Shown piece after piece: positions 1-7,987 of a stretch of DNA of 20,728 nucleotides. The DNA is from Collinsella sp944321445 (GTDB lineage Bacteria > Actinomycetota > Coriobacteriia > Coriobacteriales > Coriobacteriaceae), in assembly GCF_030371825.1 (NCBI RefSeq), contig NZ_JAUDDM010000018.1. One strand, 5' to 3'. Made by a program: the position numbers and the translations under genes. The notes under the pieces are model-generated. The model searched no databases. It was not told the origin of the DNA and worked only from the letters and a program-made list of their open reading frames with translations. Within the stretch, counting starts at the first letter, position 1. Each line of letters opens with the position of its first letter.

Positions 1-886
1 AGGCTGAGGGGATTGCCTGTTGAGCGCCTATGCGCGCGCAGGCGAGGGCAGAGGCATGGGTCGCCCACGCTATCGCCTCTTCTAGAGAAAGGCCGCGGGC
101 GCGCGCCATGGCGAGCGCACCGATGTAGGTGTCGCCCGCTCCGGTGGTATCCGCGACCTCGACAGAAGGCGGCAGGGAAGAAATCCAAGTATCGCCGCTC
201 AGTACGCGCGAACCCTGTGCACCCAAGGTGAGCGCCACCGTCGACACGCCCCACGAGATCAGCAGTTCCATCGCACGGCGCGCCACATCGTCGGAATCGG
301 GAAACACACCGGTGACGATCTCGCACTCCGTTTCGTTCAGGCAAACGAGGTCGACGCTCTTCCAAGTTTCACGCGGAACGCTCACGGCGGGCGCCGGGTT
401 GAAGATGGTGTACAGACCGCGTCGATGCGCTTCGGCAAGCGCGGCGAACGTTGAGGGAATGTCGCATTCGAGCTGCGTGAGGAATATGTCACCCGGGTAG
501 GCTAGCTCATCGAGCGCCGCTTTCACGTCCTTCGGACGCAGCACGTGGTTGGCACCCGGATCGAGCACGATGCAGTTGTCGCCCGCCACGCGCGTGATGG
601 ACGCGACGCCCGTCGGCGTGCCCTCGATACGCTGCAACCGGCCGCAATCCACGCCCGCCTGTTCGAGCGATGCGCGCAGACTATCGCCGAAGACATCGGT
701 GCCCACGGCGCCTAGCATGTGCACGTCCGCGCCCAAGCGCGCTGCCGCCACGGCCTGGTTTGCGCCCTTGCCGCCCGCGTTGAGCAGGAAATTCCGCCCG
801 GTGAGCGTCTCGCCCATGCGCGGCATGCGGTCGCACTCGATGGTGAGGTCCATGTTCAAGCTGCCAAAGACGATAACCTTGCTCAT
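1..886 (-). CDS. rbsK: Ribokinase, C-terminal end cut by window edge
   Basis: Phosphorylates D-ribose to ribose 5-phosphate with ATP in the cytoplasm. 295 codons are visible from MSKVIVFGSLNMDL. The frame is still open at the window edge, ending ...GAQQAIPSA, which is close to the usual ribokinase C-terminus, so perhaps 10-20 residues are missing. PfkB-family marks: the N-terminal GSLNMDL strand, NAGGKGANQAVAAARLG (first PfkB signature, sugar-binding glycines, about residues 40-56) and DTTGAGDTYIGALA (second signature; GAGD holds the catalytic base, about residue 250). The start lies only 4 bp after the stop of the upstream nucleoside hydrolase, so the two are co-transcribed and probably translationally coupled. 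The hydrolase releases ribose and this kinase traps it. A different PfkB sugar kinase is possible, but the neighbour and the motifs favour ribokinase. Confidence 0.93.
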   Translation of the reverse strand, partial: MSKVIVFGSLNMDLTIECDRMPRMGETLTGRNFLLNAGGKGANQAVAAARLGADVHMLGAVGTDVFGDSLRASLEQAGVDCGRLQRIEGTPTGVASITRVAGDNCIVLDPGANHVLRPKDVKAALDELAYPGDIFLTQLECDIPSTFAALAEAHRRGLYTIFNPAPAVSVPRETWKSVDLVCLNETECEIVTGVFPDSDDVARRAMELLISWGVSTVALTLGAQGSRVLSGDTWISSLPPSVEVADTTGAGDTYIGALAMARARGLSLEEAIAWATHASALACARIGAQQAIPSA

Positions 887-890
887 CGCG

Positions 891-1832
891 CTATCCCAAC
901 TTCTCAATCGCCGCTGTCACCATCTGCCAAAACATCGAAGCATCGAGCTGCATCCCAACTTGCGTGTGGCACTCGTCCGGACCCGGCTCGGCGCCGCGCA
1001 GGTCCGCCACGGTCATGCCCAGCGTAAGCGCTCCTTGCAGCTCCACATCCACCGGGCAGCGGCGCGTTTGCACCACCTGCGGGTCGATGACGTACGCGAC
1101 CGCGCAGGGGTCGTGGATAGGTGGGTTGGGAAACGCGCGATCTTGCCGGTACGCGGCGCGATAGCCGTCGATCAGTTTGCTCACGGTGCGCGCCAGGTCT
1201 GTACCCAGGGCGTCGATGTCCTCTTGCGCCTCACGCGTGCAAAGCGCCTGATGCGTGAGGTCGAGCCCCATCATGGTGATGGGCCACGCCTCGTTGAAGA
1301 CGATGTGCGCGGCCTCCGGATCGGTGCGGATGTTGAATTCCGCCACAGGGCTCGAGTTGCCCGTGTGGACCGCTCCGCCCATGAGCACGACCTCGCGCAC
1401 GCGGTCGACGATGCGCGGCTCAAGCCGTGCGGCGAGTGCGATGTTGGTGAGCGGGCCGATGGCCACCAGCGTGGTGGAGCCGGGTTCACGCGCCATGATG
1501 GTATCGATGATCCAGGGGACGGCATGACCGGGGTCGAGCGGGCGCACGGGCGCGGGAAGTTCCACATCGCCCAGGCCCGAGTCGCCGTGAATGGAAGCTG
1601 CCACCCGGCCTTCGCGGACGAGCGGGCGCGGGCAACCGGCGCGCACGGGGACATCATCGGCATGCGCCAGCCCAAGGACGGCACGAGCGTTGTAAGTCAC
1701 CTTCTCAAGGCTCTGATTTCCCCCGACGGTCGTGACGCCCAGCAGGTTCACGCGGTCATCGCCCGCTGCCAGCAGCAACGCCACCGCGTCATCGAGGCCC
1801 GGATCGCAATCGATGATGATATCTTTCGGCAT
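891..1832 (-). CDS. Ribonucleoside hydrolase (inosine/uridine-preferring family)
   Basis: Cleaves the N-glycosidic bond of ribonucleosides to free base plus ribose; cytoplasmic salvage enzyme. 313 residues, the usual size for the IUNH family. The N-terminus MPKDIIIDCDPGLDDAVAL carries the DxDxxxDD calcium-binding signature. Further family marks are EVVLMGGAV, PVAEFNIRTDPEAA (the EFN motif near the ribose site) and MMGLDLTHQAL with an active-site-region histidine. The start is placed at 1832 because AGGGGAGGG precedes it; an in-frame ATG 9 codons upstream lacks such a site. First gene of an operon with ribokinase. Base preference (RihA-, RihB- or RihC-like) cannot be fixed by eye, so no symbol is given. 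Confidence 0.92.
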   Translation of the reverse strand: MPKDIIIDCDPGLDDAVALLLAAGDDRVNLLGVTTVGGNQSLEKVTYNARAVLGLAHADDVPVRAGCPRPLVREGRVAASIHGDSGLGDVELPAPVRPLDPGHAVPWIIDTIMAREPGSTTLVAIGPLTNIALAARLEPRIVDRVREVVLMGGAVHTGNSSPVAEFNIRTDPEAAHIVFNEAWPITMMGLDLTHQALCTREAQEDIDALGTDLARTVSKLIDGYRAAYRQDRAFPNPPIHDPCAVAYVIDPQVVQTRRCPVDVELQGALTLGMTVADLRGAEPGPDECHTQVGMQLDASMFWQMVTAAIEKLG

Positions 1833-1861
1833 GGCGCGCCCTCCCCTACTCGTTTGCATCC

Positions 1862-1867
1862 ATTATC
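1862..1867 (-). promoter_or_regulatory. Candidate -10 box for the nucleoside hydrolase operon
   Basis: GATAAT on the minus strand, about 30 bp before the hydrolase start, fits a -10 hexamer and would place the transcript start near 1855. No convincing -35 hexamer is seen 16-18 bp upstream, so an activator may be needed or the call may be wrong. Confidence 0.35.
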
Positions 1868-1872
1868 CCCAG

Positions 1873-1941
1873 TATTGGGACGCAGCAGACAGGCTGCGCC
1901 GTTTCAGACGACAGCCGTCCCATCCCAGACCTGTCCCAATA
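1873..1941. repeat. Inverted repeat upstream of the hydrolase operon
   Basis: TATTGGGAC (1873-1881) and GTCCCAATA (1933-1941) are exact inverted copies 51 bp apart. The similarity extends inward as AGG/CCT if a short insertion in the left arm is allowed. It sits between the divergent hydrolase and activase genes, so it could be an operator or a remnant of a dispersed palindromic repeat. Confidence 0.5.
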
Positions 1942-1951
1942 GAGGCCACTT

Positions 1952-1984
1952 TGTCCTCTCCCACCCCCGTCCCCAGAGAGGACA
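1952..1984. repeat. Short hairpin with dispersed CTGGGGACGGGGG core (copy 1)
   Basis: TGTCCTCTC (1952-1960) pairs exactly with GAGAGGACA (1976-1984) around a 15-nt C-rich loop. On the minus strand, 1957-1976 reads CTGGGGACGGGGGTGGGAGA. The same 20-mer with one substitution occurs on the plus strand at 20701-20720, so this is a repeat family rather than a chance hairpin. Confidence 0.6.
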
Positions 1985-2114
1985 GAGGGGAATTGTCATG
2001 TACCTAAGTAGTTCTGAAAACTAGCTGATTTTTCTGGCACAATTGGGTATCGTTTTCGTGTCAGATACGAGATTCAACCGTTCGTTGTTAGAGAGTAGCC
2101 CAGGTCTTAGCTTT

Positions 2115-5100
2115 ATGCCCGATATCAAGCACACTACCCGTTCTTCCGATTCCCCCTCCGCACCGCTGCTGCTCGGCCTCGATGTGGGATCCACCACCGT
2201 CAAGACCGTTGTGGTCGACCCCGCAACGCATGCCGTTTTGTACTCGAGCTACGAGCGGCATCATGCCCACCAGGCAGCCTGCTCCGCCGCAGCGCTGCGT
2301 GCGGTCGAACAGGCGCTTCCGGGCAGGCGTTTCCTGCTCGCGGTGACGGGGTCGGGCGCGGCGCCCATCGCCGAGGCCTGCGGCACCCCCTTCGTGCAAG
2401 AGGTGGTCGCCGGAGCCGCCGCTGTCCAGGCGCTCTACCCGCAGGCGCGCACGGTCATCGAGCTGGGCGGCCAAGACGCCAAGATGATCTTCTTCAAAAC
2501 CGACCCGTACCATGGGACGTCGCGCGTGGATGACATGCGCATGAACGGCACGTGCGCGGGCGGCACCGGAGCGTTCATCGACGAGATCGCTTCCGTGCTG
2601 GGCGTTCCCACCGAGGGGTTTGAGGAGCTCGCCGCGCGCGGGACCACGGTGTATGAGATCTCGGGGCGCTGCGGCGTCTTTGCTAAAACGGACATCCAGC
2701 CGCTGCTCAACCAAGGCGTCGCCAAGGAGGACATCGCCCTTTCCACCTTCCACGCCCTGGTGAAACAGACCATCGGCGGCCTTGCGCAGGGCTTGGACAT
2801 CGAGGCACCCGTGGTGTTCCAGGGTGGACCGCTCACGTTCAATCGCACGCTCGTGCGCGTGTTCGCCGAACGCCTCGGGCTCGACCCCGACCAGATCATC
2901 ATCCCCGAGCATCCGGAGACCATCGTCGCGCGCGGCGCGGCGCTGTGGCTCATGCGCGGAGCGGACGCGCAGGCGACAGAACCGCGCGTGCTCGAAGACA
3001 TCGCGCGCGAGCTCGACGCCATGGCCGAGCATCCGCAGCGCACGCACGCAGCCGTGCCGCCGTTTTTCGAAACAGACGACGAGCGCCGCGCCTTCGAGCG
3101 TGCCCACGCGCTCAAGGCTATCGAGCCGCCCACGCTCCCCGCGGGCACCACGCTTCCGGTTTACGTGGGCATCGATGCCGGCAGCACCACCACAAAGCTT
3201 GTGCTGCTGGATATAGACGGCACGCCTGTCGACTCGTTTTACGCCTCGAACCAAGGCGAACCCATCGACGTGGCGCGCGAGGCGCTCATGGAGCTCGAAG
3301 ATGCGTACACGGCGCGCGGCATCACGCTGCAGGTGCGCGCACTAGGCACCACCGGCTACGGCGAGCAGCTCTTTGCCCGCGCGTTCGGCGCCGATTACCA
3401 CACCGTCGAGACCGTGGCGCACGCCCGCGCCGCGCTTGCCTACCGCCCGGACGCCACCTTCATCTTGGACATCGGCGGCCAGGACATGAAGGCCATGTGG
3501 GTCGATGACGGCGTGATCACGGACGTCATCGTCAATGAGGCCTGCTCGTCGGGCTGCGGTTCGTTTTTGGAAAACTTCGCCCGCTCGCTGGGCATTCCCG
3601 TGAAAGACATCGCCGAGGCGGCGTTTTCCTCCACCTCCCCCGCCGTGCTCGGCAGCCGCTGCACCGTTTTCATGACCAGCAGCGTCATCTCCGAGCAGCG
3701 CGACGGCAAGACGCCCGCCGACATCATGGCGGGCCTGTGCCGCTCGATCATCGAGAACGTGTTCACCAAGGTCGTGCGCGTACCCAACATGGATGCGCTC
3801 GGCGAGCACATCGTGGTGCAGGGCGGCACCTTCGCAAACGACGCTGTGCTGCGCGCCTTCGAGCAATACGTGGGACGCGAAGTCACGCGCAGCCCCTACC
3901 CCGGCCTCATGGGCGCCATCGGCGCAGCGCTGCTTGCCAAGGAACAGGTGGAGAAGGGGAAGGACGGCAGCAGCTCCTCCTTCATCGGCTTCGATGCCGT
4001 CCGTGCGCTCTCGTTCACCCGCGAGGGCAACGTGACTTGCCCGTTTTGCGGCAACCACTGTGCGCGCACCATCATCAGCTTCTCCACGGGCGAGCGCTAC
4101 GTCACCGGCAACCGCTGCTCGCGCGGCGAAGTGCTGGGAGACCCCCATGATGCGCAGGTGCGCGAGCGCGCCAAGCGCGCGGCAGACGCGGTCTCGAGCG
4201 TGCCGAACCTGTTCGAGGAGCGCACGAAGCTGCTGTTCCGCCGCCCCGAGCATGCACAGATCCTGCCCGACAACGGCATCACGATCGGCATTCCCCGCGT
4301 GCTCGCCGTGTGGGACTCCGCCCCGTTCTGGACGGCGCTGCTCGAGTCACTCGGCTTCACGGTGAAGCTCTCGGCCATGAGCTCGCACGCGATGTACGAG
4401 CGCGGCCTTTCCGCCGTGAGCTCCGATACCATATGCTTCCCCGCAAAACTTGTACACGGACACCTGCGCGACCTTGCCGACAAGCAGGTCGACCGCATCT
4501 TCATGCCCATCATCACCACCGTGGCGCCCGAGGGCACGGCAGAAACGGCCGAATCCATGTGCGCCGTGGTGAAGGGCTACCCCATGGTGATACGCTCGTC
4601 GGACAACCCGACGAAGCGCTTCGGCATCCCCTTCGACTCGCCGCTATTCCATTGGTACACCGCCGAGGACCGCGAGCGGCAGCTCACGCAATACCTGGCA
4701 ACGACGTTCGACATTCCCGCCGAGGCGACGCGCGCCGCTCTTGCCGAGGCTGACCGCGCGCAGGCCGCCTTCACCGATGCGCTCGAGGCGCGCGGCCGCG
4801 AGGTGCTTGAGCAGACGCAGGCCGCCGGCGGCACCTGCGTGGTTTTGGCCTCGCGCCCCTACCAGACCGACCCGTTGGTGAACCACAACCTGCCCGGCAT
4901 GTTCATCGAGCAGGGCGTGCCGGTGCTCACTGCCGATTCCGTCCCCGGCATGCGCGAGGTCGACCTCACGCGCAGCCGCCTGGACATCGCCAACAACTAC
5001 CACGCACGCATCCTGTCGTGCGCGCTCATCGCCGCGCGCACCGAGGGACTCGAATTCGCGCAGATCGCGAGCTTCGGCTGCGGTCACGACGCATACCTTG

Positions 5101-6518
5101 CCGACGAAGCGCTGCGCCTGATGAACGAGGTTTCTGCCAAGCGGCCGCTGTTGCTGAAGGTGGATGAGAGCGCGGCCGAGGGTGCCCTGCGTATCCGCGT
5201 GCGGTCGTTTTTGGAGACGACGCGCATCCGACGCGAGCGCGGCGATGCCGACGACGAGGCGCGCGAGCTCGGCGATCCCTACCCGGTGAAGTTCACCAAA
5301 GACGAGCGCGGCTCCTACACGGTGCTTGTGCCCAACACGTCGCACGCGTTCTCGCGCCTCATGGCTGCCGCCTTCACCAAGCAGGGGCTCAAGGCCATCT
5401 CGCTCCCCGTGGGCCGTGAGAATGCCATTCGCCTGGGCAAGCGCTACGTGCACAACGACATCTGCTTCCCCGCGCAAATCGTGATCGGCGAGGTGCTCGA
5501 CGCACTCATCAACGGCGGCTACGACCTCGACCACACAGCGGTCATGATGGCCAAGTACGTGGGCGATTGCCGCCTGACGCACTACTCCGCACTGCTGCGC
5601 AAGGCGCTTGATGATGCGGGGTTTGCGCACGTGCCCATCATCACCAACGACCTTACCGACGATCACAACCTGCACCCGGGCTTTAAGATGAGCCTCATGA
5701 CTGCTATGCGCATCGCCTACGGTCTGCCGATGATCGACGCGCTGGAGGAGCTGCTGCGCAAGATGCGCCCCTACGAGCTCGAACCGGGCGCCGCCGACCG
5801 CGCATTCGAGGTTGCGCTCGACCACGTTATCGCCGGCTTCGAGGCCCGCGGCGTGCGCGGCGGGCTCGCCGGCTTCCGGCGCGGCATCCAGGTGATGGCA
5901 GACGTGAAGATCGACCGCTCGCATCCGCGCCCCACCGTGCTCATCGTGGGCGAATACCTGCTGAACTTCCATCCCGGTGCCAACCGCGACATCGAGCGGT
6001 ACCTGGAACGCAACGGCTTTGAGGTCATCGAGGCGCGTATGACCGACGTCATTCGCAAGACGTACTTCTACAAGCACGCACAGGTGCGCGAATACGGCAT
6101 CCACAAGCCCTTTGCGCAGAAGGCCGAGTGGGCGGTTTCGGACGACGTCTTCGAGTTTGCCCAGAGCGCATGCGACCGCATCGCGCGCCACCACCCGCTC
6201 TACGAGCCGCCCGAGCGCATGGCCGAGCTCGTGCGCGCGAGCGATGACATCGTGCACCACACGTTCGACGCTGGCGAGGGCGTGCTCATTCCGGCGGAGA
6301 TCCTGCACCATGCGCAGCGCGGCTGCCGGGCGTTCATCATCTTGCAGCCCTTCGGATGCCTGCCGAACCACATCGTGGGACGCGGCATCGTGAAGAGCCT
6401 GAAGGAGCGCTATCCCGACGTGACGATCCTGTCGCTCGACTTCGATCCGGACACGAGCGAAGCAAACATCGAGAACCGCCTCCAGATGCTCATCATGGAG
6501 GCCCGCGAACAGGGTTAG
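2115..6518 (+). CDS. Giant fused acyl-CoA dehydratase activase-related protein
   Basis: 1,467 residues. It joins two ASKHA-fold activator ATPase domains (HgdC/BcrAD_BadFG type) to a long C-terminal part related to DUF2229 and 2-hydroxyacyl-CoA dehydratase D-like proteins. Domain 1: GLDVGSTTVKT (about residue 20), IELGGQDAKM, NGTCAGGTGAF and SGRCGVFAKTD; the two cysteines match those that hold a bridging 4Fe-4S cluster in activase dimers. Domain 2 repeats the pattern from about residue 349: GIDAGSTTTKL, LDIGGQDMKA, NEACSSGCGSF, SRCTVFMTSS. Then CPFCGNHC (about 642), DTICFPAKLVHGHL (about 773), NDICFPAQ (about 1117), VGDCRLTHYS (about 1150) and QPFGCLPNH (about 1414). The known activator reaction is ATP-driven electron transfer onto a low-potential FeS partner. 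The substrate here is unknown. The start at ATG 2115 has a weak AGGT nearby; a TTG 24 codons upstream is less likely. No dehydratase subunit genes adjoin it, so it is probably a stand-alone redox enzyme. Confidence 0.9.
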   Translation: MPDIKHTTRSSDSPSAPLLLGLDVGSTTVKTVVVDPATHAVLYSSYERHHAHQAACSAAALRAVEQALPGRRFLLAVTGSGAAPIAEACGTPFVQEVVAGAAAVQALYPQARTVIELGGQDAKMIFFKTDPYHGTSRVDDMRMNGTCAGGTGAFIDEIASVLGVPTEGFEELAARGTTVYEISGRCGVFAKTDIQPLLNQGVAKEDIALSTFHALVKQTIGGLAQGLDIEAPVVFQGGPLTFNRTLVRVFAERLGLDPDQIIIPEHPETIVARGAALWLMRGADAQATEPRVLEDIARELDAMAEHPQRTHAAVPPFFETDDERRAFERAHALKAIEPPTLPAGTTLPVYVGIDAGSTTTKLVLLDIDGTPVDSFYASNQGEPIDVAREALMELEDAYTARGITLQVRALGTTGYGEQLFARAFGADYHTVETVAHARAALAYRPDATFILDIGGQDMKAMWVDDGVITDVIVNEACSSGCGSFLENFARSLGIPVKDIAEAAFSSTSPAVLGSRCTVFMTSSVISEQRDGKTPADIMAGLCRSIIENVFTKVVRVPNMDALGEHIVVQGGTFANDAVLRAFEQYVGREVTRSPYPGLMGAIGAALLAKEQVEKGKDGSSSSFIGFDAVRALSFTREGNVTCPFCGNHCARTIISFSTGERYVTGNRCSRGEVLGDPHDAQVRERAKRAADAVSSVPNLFEERTKLLFRRPEHAQILPDNGITIGIPRVLAVWDSAPFWTALLESLGFTVKLSAMSSHAMYERGLSAVSSDTICFPAKLVHGHLRDLADKQVDRIFMPIITTVAPEGTAETAESMCAVVKGYPMVIRSSDNPTKRFGIPFDSPLFHWYTAEDRERQLTQYLATTFDIPAEATRAALAEADRAQAAFTDALEARGREVLEQTQAAGGTCVVLASRPYQTDPLVNHNLPGMFIEQGVPVLTADSVPGMREVDLTRSRLDIANNYHARILSCALIAARTEGLEFAQIASFGCGHDAYLADEALRLMNEVSAKRPLLLKVDESAAEGALRIRVRSFLETTRIRRERGDADDEARELGDPYPVKFTKDERGSYTVLVPNTSHAFSRLMAAAFTKQGLKAISLPVGRENAIRLGKRYVHNDICFPAQIVIGEVLDALINGGYDLDHTAVMMAKYVGDCRLTHYSALLRKALDDAGFAHVPIITNDLTDDHNLHPGFKMSLMTAMRIAYGLPMIDALEELLRKMRPYELEPGAADRAFEVALDHVIAGFEARGVRGGLAGFRRGIQVMADVKIDRSHPRPTVLIVGEYLLNFHPGANRDIERYLERNGFEVIEARMTDVIRKTYFYKHAQVREYGIHKPFAQKAEWAVSDDVFEFAQSACDRIARHHPLYEPPERMAELVRASDDIVHHTFDAGEGVLIPAEILHHAQRGCRAFIILQPFGCLPNHIVGRGIVKSLKERYPDVTILSLDFDPDTSEANIENRLQMLIMEAREQG

Positions 6519-6527
6519 CCTCCATCC

Positions 6528-6633
6528 GGCCGGAAAGGGGAAAGGCCCCCGGCTTCCCGTTCGAAACGTCCTCGCCCTGTGGGCTGCGGGATTGTTACGA
6601 ACGGGAGGCCGGGGGCCTTTCCCCTTTCTGGCC
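6528..6633. repeat. Long palindrome after the activase gene (36-bp arms)
   Basis: 6528-6563 is the reverse complement of 6598-6633 with two mismatches. The 34-nt loop holds its own small GCCC-TGT-GGGC stem. The arms carry the block AAAGGGGAAAGGCCCCCGGC. It begins 10 bp after the activase stop, so it can form a very stable RNA hairpin at the transcript end, but no T-tract follows it. A dispersed palindromic repeat that doubles as an mRNA 3' end is the likeliest reading. Confidence 0.75.
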
Positions 6634-6736
6634 TGCGGCGACCCTGTTCTGGCGGGGTGGTGGAGCTGGCGTGGTTGGAGCGGCCACGGAGGTGAAAGGT
6701 GTTAGGGGTTGAGGCGGGTACTGGTCGATTTGGTTC

Positions 6737-6764
6737 TTGCACTTTCGGTACTTGGTGTTACTAT
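6737..6764 (+). promoter_or_regulatory. Sigma-70-type promoter of the PadR operon with direct repeats
   Basis: TTGCAC (6737-6742), a 16-bp spacer and TACTAT (6759-6764) form a good promoter. GGTACTT occurs twice, at 6747-6753 and 6771-6777, on either side of the -10 box. A near-palindrome ACTA-TG-TAGT spans 6760-6769. These are plausible binding sites for the PadR product itself, which commonly represses its own operon. Confidence 0.55.
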
Positions 6765-6808
6765 GTAGTTGGTACTTTGTTTTGCTAGGTATGGTTTGGG
6801 AGGTGGAG

Positions 6809-7153
6809 ATGGGGTCTTCTCAGATGCTCAAGGGGGTGCTTGAGGGGTGCGTGCTGGCGCTGATCGGACGGGGTGAGACGTATGGGTATGAGCTTGTTTC
6901 CGAGCTGGACCGGTATGGGTTTCACGATGTTGCCGAGGGGACGCTTTATCCGCTGCTTATGAGGCTCGAGAAACGTGGCGCGATCCGTGCGACGTATCGC
7001 GCGTCGGAAAAAGGTCCGCGACGCAAATACTATGCCGTCACCAAGGCTGGGCGTCAGGAAATCGCCCAGTTCGCACAGGAATTCTCCGAACTCTCCCACG
7101 CGGTGGCGCGGGTACTCGGCTCTTCAGATTGCGAGGTTCATCATGACCGATAA
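6809..7153 (+). CDS. PadR-family transcriptional regulator
   Basis: 114 residues, the compact PadR size. The N-terminal winged-helix region shows the family pattern: LKGVLEGCVLALIGRGETYGYEL, then LDRYGFHDVAEGTLYPLLMRLEKRGAI (recognition helix with G-T-L-Y-P-x-L-x-R-L), followed by KGPRRKYYAVT (wing). A short C-terminal helix serves for dimerisation. The start at 6809 follows GGAGGTGGAG; in-frame codons further upstream overlap the promoter. The stop overlaps the start of the next gene by 11 bp, so regulator and membrane protein are translationally coupled. In this common arrangement the PadR protein responds to a cell-envelope stress or drug and represses the pair. The inducer is not visible. 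Confidence 0.9.
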   Translation: MGSSQMLKGVLEGCVLALIGRGETYGYELVSELDRYGFHDVAEGTLYPLLMRLEKRGAIRATYRASEKGPRRKYYAVTKAGRQEIAQFAQEFSELSHAVARVLGSSDCEVHHDR

Positions 7154-7910
7154 CCTGATTTCCGCACGGCTGCGCAACCGGAAGCTTGAGCGTGCTCTGC
7201 ACTCCCCCAAGGCGCGAAAAACCGCCCGCCGGCTTCGCAGGGCGCTTGCCTGCCGCGGCGTCTCGTGTGCCGACCGCGAGGCGCTGCTGTACGACACGCT
7301 GCTCGCCATGGGCGAAAGCGAGAGCCGCGGGCTCGATGCTGTCGCCGCCCTTCTGGGCTCGCAGACCGTTGAGCAGTGCGCCGAAGGCATGGCCGCCGCG
7401 TGCGGGACGCTCCCCCGATGGGCCGTCTCCGTGCGCCTGCTTGCGCTGCTTGCCCTGAGCTGGACGATCTTTGCGTCGATGCAGCTTGTCTACCGCTGCG
7501 CAGCCTCGCTTGCCAGAGGATCGTGGCTTGAGTTTCCGCTCGTAGGGCTTCGAACGTCGGACGTCTTCTCCGTCAGCCGGGCCGTGGTGCCGCTCGCCTT
7601 GCTTCTCGCGCTGGGGCTTATCATCGCCCGCCGCATGCGCGGTCTGCCCGGGCCCCATGCCCTTCCCGCTGTTGCAGCGCCTATCGTTCTTCAGCTGGCA
7701 ACGGCATTCGGGGCGCCCGTCGGTCCTCTGGACCGCGTGCGGCTCTACCTCAGGTCGCTCTTCGGCGATCCGGGAGCAGGGTACACGATACTCCTGAGCG
7801 ACCATCCCTACGATGTGGTCAATGCCGCCGTTATCGCCACCGCTCTTCTGGTTCTACTGCTCGCGACGCTCGGCATCTGGTATACCGTCGAACGGCGGCA
7901 TGCCGCGTAG
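7143..7910 (+). CDS. PadR-linked four-helix membrane protein of unknown function
   Basis: 255 residues from the ATG at 7143. The first 95 or so form a basic, then mixed-charge, soluble segment (LRNRKLERALHSPKARKTARRLRRALA...) predicted to be cytoplasmic. Four hydrophobic spans follow: VRLLALLALSWTIFASMQLV, AVVPLALLLALGLIIA, ALPAVAAPIVLQLATAFGA and AVIATALLVLLLATLGIWY. No catalytic motif was recognised. The gene start lies inside the PadR coding end (11-bp overlap), a strong sign of joint expression. The plan of a soluble N-terminus plus four helices next to PadR resembles the DUF1700/DUF1048-type partners of PadR regulators, but I cannot confirm membership. It is followed by a hairpin shared with the convergent downstream gene. 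Confidence 0.75.
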   Translation: MTDNLISARLRNRKLERALHSPKARKTARRLRRALACRGVSCADREALLYDTLLAMGESESRGLDAVAALLGSQTVEQCAEGMAAACGTLPRWAVSVRLLALLALSWTIFASMQLVYRCAASLARGSWLEFPLVGLRTSDVFSVSRAVVPLALLLALGLIIARRMRGLPGPHALPAVAAPIVLQLATAFGAPVGPLDRVRLYLRSLFGDPGAGYTILLSDHPYDVVNAAVIATALLVLLLATLGIWYTVERRHAA

Positions 7911-7925
7911 CCGTCCGATTCAACA

Positions 7926-7957
7926 ATCCCCGCCGGACTACACCTACCGACGGGGAT
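7926..7957. terminator. Hairpin between convergent genes
   Basis: ATCCCCG (7926-7932) pairs with CGGGGAT (7951-7957). CGG/CCG continues the stem after one mismatch, with a 10-nt loop. It lies between two convergent stops. There is no T-tract on either strand, so termination here is plausible but weak. Confidence 0.45.
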
Positions 7958-7987
7958 CGTCATGGTTGCAGCTTGATGTCAGGCGCT

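Noticed and set aside
2021..2060. Sigma-54 promoter (TGGCAC) upstream of the activase
   Set aside because: TGGCAC is present, but the required TTGC element at the correct spacing is not.
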